Below are positions 53,620-64,000 of a stretch of DNA of 64,000 nt, piece after piece. A model generated the notes under the pieces. It was given only the letters and a program-made list of their open reading frames with translations, was not told where the DNA came from and made no database searches. This DNA comes from Mycobacterium asiaticum (GTDB lineage: Bacteria; Actinomycetota; Actinomycetes; Mycobacteriales; Mycobacteriaceae), in NCBI RefSeq assembly GCF_001673635.1, contig NZ_LZMH01000006.1, forward strand, positions 1 through 64,000, in the 5' to 3' direction. How positions within the stretch are numbered: the first letter of the stretch is position 1; each line of letters starts with the position of its first letter. Made by a program: the position numbers and the translations under genes.

Positions 53620-54681
53620 TCAGTGCCAACGCAGCAACACAAGTTCGGAGCAGAATCCGGGACCCATCGCGATCATGAGGCCGGGGCTGCCGCTGGGCGG
53701 TTGCTTGCCGATGGTGTCACGCAGGACATGCAGCACCGAAGCTGACGACAGGTTGCCGATCTCGCCGAGCGAACGCCAGGTCAGTTCCAGCGCCTCGGGC
53801 TGCAGCCCCAGGGTGTCGTTGATCGCCTCGATGATCTTCGGGCCGCCGGGATGGCTCACCCAGGCCCCGATGTCGGTAATGCTCAGGCCGTGCGCGTCCA
53901 GGAACGAGGTGACGTCGTGGCGGATGTTCTCCCGCACCACCTCCGCGAGATCCTTCGAGAGCACCAACTCGAAGCCTTCCGAGCCCACGTCGTAACCCAT
54001 GGTGCGCAGCGAGTCGGGGTAGAGATGGCTGCGGGAATCCACGATGGCCGGTCCGCGTGCGTCGACCTGTTCGGCGCGGCGCTCCCCCACGGCCACCACC
54101 GCCGCGGCGCCGTCGGCGAACAACGCGCTGCCCACCAGGCCTGCCACGGACGGCTTGTACCCCGGGTAGGTGAGCGAGCACAGCTCGACCGAGATCAGTG
54201 CGGCCACCCCGTCCACGGCGCCGCGCAGATAGTCGTGCAGGCGCCCTACGCCAGCCGCACCCGCCACACAGCCGAGGCCGAACAGCGGGATCCTTCGCAC
54301 ATCGCTGCGCAGGCCGAGGCGGCTGGCGATCCGGGCGTCGAGGGACGGCACGGCGAGCCCGGTGACCGTCGTCGTGATGAGCACATCGAGGTCTTGCGGT
54401 TGCAGGCCCGCCTCGTCGAGCGCGCCGGTTAGGGCCTCACAGCCCAGGTCAACCGCCTTTTCGATGAAGATGCGGTTCGCGTTGCCGAAGTCGGTCAGCG
54501 TCGGATATTTGTGCAGCGGCAGCACCAGGTGGCGGCTGTTGACTTTGGCGCTGACGTGCAGCTGCCGGACGATGTCCTCGTAACCCTCGAAGTCCGGAAT
54601 GCTGACGAAGAAATCGGTGAGCTCGGCCTGCGAGTACCGGTATGGCGGCAAGGCGCCGAAGACGCCTGCGATGACGCTCAT
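53620..54681 (-). CDS. pks10: Type III polyketide synthase Pks10
   Basis: The 353-residue chalcone-synthase-like enzyme has Cys138 in [11 protein letters not shown], His in [10 protein letters not shown] and Asn in [11 protein letters not shown]37Rv pks10 has been tied to DIM synthesis, and the pks10-pks11 locus to polyketide quinones in hypoxic biofilms. The ATG was chosen from the [13 protein letters not shown] start shared with Pks11 and a strong AGAGGGG ribosome-binding site; a longer frame reaches into the 5' leader. It is the first gene of the cluster. Confidence 0.94.
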   Translation of the reverse strand: MSVIAGVFGALPPYRYSQAELTDFFVSIPDFEGYEDIVRQLHVSAKVNSRHLVLPLHKYPTLTDFGNANRIFIEKAVDLGCEALTGALDEAGLQPQDLDVLITTTVTGLAVPSLDARIASRLGLRSDVRRIPLFGLGCVAGAAGVGRLHDYLRGAVDGVAALISVELCSLTYPGYKPSVAGLVGSALFADGAAAVVAVGERRAEQVDARGPAIVDSRSHLYPDSLRTMGYDVGSEGFELVLSKDLAEVVRENIRHDVTSFLDAHGLSITDIGAWVSHPGGPKIIEAINDTLGLQPEALELTWRSLGEIGNLSSASVLHVLRDTIGKQPPSGSPGLMIAMGPGFCSELVLLRWH

Positions 54682-54772
54682 TGGTATCACCCCTCTGATA
54701 CGAACATCTCGGCCGCCAGGTTCACGTGCAGGGTCGATTGATTTGGATTCAACCGGCTTACTCAGATCTGGA

Positions 54773-54801
54773 AGTTTAGTCCGCCCTAATCTGACCGGCA
54801 A
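54773..54801 (-). promoter_or_regulatory. Candidate pks10 promoter
   Basis: On the minus strand TTGCCG, a 17-base spacer and TAAACT lie in the gap after argH, leaving a leader of roughly 85 bases before the ATG. The architecture is the same as before pks11. The motif is the only basis for the call. Confidence 0.5.
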
Positions 54802-54817
54802 AGGAACGGGCTGCCGG

Positions 54818-57530
<2,713 letters not shown>

Positions 57531-57595
57531 GAACAGTTTCTCCTTGTTGATGCCGCAGAGTCTTCGGCAAGAACCTGCGGCTGCTTATTTGAGGT

Positions 57596-60208
<2,613 letters not shown>

Positions 60209-60212
<4 letters not shown>

Positions 60213-61092
60213 AGGGGCACAACCTTCGTGCCAGTACCCGCATCGGTGAGCAACTCAACGAGGACGCAGTGCTCCACCCGCCCGTCGATGACATGCGCGC
60301 TGGGTACCCCGGCGGTGACCGCCCGCAGGCACGCCTCGACCTTGGGGATCATGCCGGCCTCCAGCGTGGGAAGAAGTTGGGACAGTGTGGCCGTGTCGAT
60401 TTCGCTGACCAGTGAGGTACGGTCCGGCCAGCTGGTGTAGAGCCCTTCGACATCGGTGAGCATCAACAGCTTTTCGGCCCCCAACGCCTCAGCCAGCGCC
60501 GCCGCGGCGGTATCGGCGTTGATGTTGTGCACCACGCCCTCGGCATCCGGTGCCAGCGTCGATACCACCGGAATCCGGCGCGCGGTGATGAGGTCCAGCA
60601 CCGCCGCGGTGTTGACCAGCTCGACGTCGCCGACCAGGCCGATGTCGGTGTCCACGCCGTCGACGGTGACCCGGCGCCGGACGGCGGTGAACAGTTGTGC
60701 GTCCTCGCCGGTGATGCCGACCGCATACGGCCCATGCGCGTTGATGAGGTTGACCAGTTCTCGGCCTACCTGCCCGAACAACACCATCCGCGCCACATCA
60801 AGCACTTCAGGTGTGGTGACCCGGAAGCCGCCTTTGAAGTCACCTTCAATGCCGAGTCGCCGCAGCATGGAGGTGATTTGGGGTCCGCCACCGTGCACGA
60901 CCACCGGATGAATCCCGCAGGTGCGCAGGAAAGCCATGTCCGCGGCGAAAGCCCGACGCAGCGCGTCATCGGTCATGGCGTTGCCGCCGTATTTGATGAC
61001 GACAATCTTGCCGTGCAGCTGCTTGAGCCACGGCAGGGCTTCGGCCAGAACTTGGGCCTTGACCTGGGTGGATAGCGCGGCGGTATCGGCGC

Positions 61093-61096
<4 letters not shown>
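60209..61096 (-). CDS. argB: Acetylglutamate kinase
   Basis: ArgB phosphorylates N-acetylglutamate, often the arginine-inhibited step. The 295-residue protein has [22 protein letters not shown] and the amino-acid-kinase segment [20 protein letters not shown]. The ATG (MSADTAAL) overlaps the argJ stop as ATGA. The N-terminal helix before the kinase core is the feature that in relatives allows hexamers and arginine feedback. Confidence 0.96.
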
Positions 61097-63370
<2,274 letters not shown>

Positions 63371-63718
63371 TGTTTTGCAAATTAATTCTCAGGATTTTGC
63401 GGAGCGCACACTCCGTTCATTCGGCGGACACGGAACCGGTCGATGTCAAGCGAACACGCCGACTCGTGGTTCCCATTTGTCGCTGATCCTGTTAATTTCG
63501 TCGGTGGAGCAATTGCTCTGCCAGACACCAGTTTCCGCTCGGCGGTATTGCCACCGAGACGCTCAGCCCGACTTGAACATCCGGCTGAAAATTCTTAGAG
63601 ATAACTGGTTTAGCCGTGCCCAAGTTTGGGGACTTAGTGGGCACGCGTAGTCCCATCGGCGTTCGGGCGTCATTGGGTCAACGGCTTGTTCCATTGGGGT
63701 CATCTGGGGAGATGGATC
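63371..63718. other. Divergent intergenic region between argC and the PE gene
   Basis: It is A/T-richer than its flanks. It contains argC promoter elements at the left and, near 63706-63711, a GGGGAG ribosome-binding site for the PE gene. No supported gene is seen; the open frames have no recognisable features. Confidence 0.5.
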
Positions 63719-64000
63719 ATGTCTTTTGTTATCGCCGTACCTGAGTTCGTCGAAGCTGCCGCTGAGCAGTTGGCCGGCATCGGGTCGTCGTTGGTTCAAG
63801 TGAGCTCGTCTGCAGCGGGGGCAACCACGGCGTTGGCGCCTGCCGCCGCCGACGAGGTGTCGGCCGCGATCGCGCGGTTGTTCGGCACCCTTGGTAGCGA
63901 CTACCAAGCCGCTAGCGCGCAAGCGGCGGCATACCACGAACAGTTCGTGGCCTCTTTGACCCGAGGCGCAACCGCGTACGCCTCCGCGGAAGCAGTCAAT
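63719..64000 (+). CDS. PE-family protein N-terminus, probably the PE_PGRS30 counterpart (runs off the window)
   Basis: The 94 visible residues are a PE domain: [20 protein letters not shown], then a helical hairpin including [40 protein letters not shown] and the later helix. The PE motif itself is residues 8-9. The ATG has GGGGAG seven bases upstream. PE_PGRS30 (Rv1651c) is the neighbour of argC in H37Rv, in the same divergent arrangement, so this is probably its counterpart. The Gly-rich PGRS part would lie outside the window and cannot be confirmed. Confidence 0.88.
   Translation, partial: MSFVIAVPEFVEAAAEQLAGIGSSLVQVSSSAAGATTALAPAAADEVSAAIARLFGTLGSDYQAASAQAAAYHEQFVASLTRGATAYASAEAVN

Noticed and set aside
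63375..63650. 91-residue + strand open frame between argC and the PE gene
   Set aside because: No domain, no ribosome-binding site and composition unlike mycobacterial proteins; the region is better read as promoter and leader.

Overview
The window is high-GC, densely coded mycobacterial chromosome. Gene content and order match the M. tuberculosis H37Rv interval from argC/PE_PGRS30 to engA (remembered as about Rv1651c-Rv1713), read in the opposite direction. Species-specific islands lie between the conserved blocks, and polyketide and ABC-F genes that are split in H37Rv are intact here. PE/PPE genes, a MIRU-type repeat, type III polyketide synthases and mctB all point to a slow-growing non-tuberculous Mycobacterium. 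Equivalences to H37Rv are recalled from memory; no database was searched.

Layout. Positions 1-2881 hold a divergent pair: a truncated pseudokinase-like gene (-) and a membrane Ser/Thr protein kinase (+). A tRNA-Pro(GGG) follows. Positions 3197-8510 are a tightly overlapping minus-strand operon parA-scpA-scpB-rluB-cmk-der; the scpA/scpB junction carries two tandem MIRU-type units. Positions 8624-10540 are a spore photoproduct lyase-like gene and an O-methyltransferase. Positions 10611-23960 are minus-strand housekeeping genes: tyrS, a DUF732 exported protein, a TPR-like protein, a HAD phosphatase, tlyA, nadK, recN, a steA-like gene, mctB, pyrG, a Nudix hydrolase and xerD. Positions 24116-31450 hold a BASS-type transporter, a DNA glycosylase, a TetR-controlled ABC exporter, a Trm112-like protein, a lipase/acyl-CoA synthetase fusion and a small secreted protein. 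Positions 31555-33472 hold a PPE2-like gene behind a cobalamin riboswitch, with no cobalamin genes nearby. Positions 33548-54801 are the polyketide region: ABC-F ATPase, CYP139, then pks11, pks9, pks8/17, pks7 and pks10. Positions 54818-63344 are the arginine operon argC-J-B-D-F-R-G-H behind an ARG-box-like palindrome. A PE gene runs off the right end.

How the genes work together. The arginine genes encode the pathway from acetylglutamate to arginine plus its repressor. ParA, ScpA and ScpB serve chromosome segregation. In the polyketide block, Pks9 is a KSQ loading module (active-site Cys replaced by Gln). Pks7 and Pks8 are each complete reducing modules, with AT motifs predicting methylmalonyl for Pks7 and malonyl for Pks8. 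Two near-identical type III synthases, Pks10 and Pks11, flank them and have look-alike promoters. Terminal docking sequences suggest the order Pks9 to Pks7 to Pks8, which differs from gene order. The riboswitch-controlled PPE and the KSQ-led polyketide line are the most interesting parts of the window.
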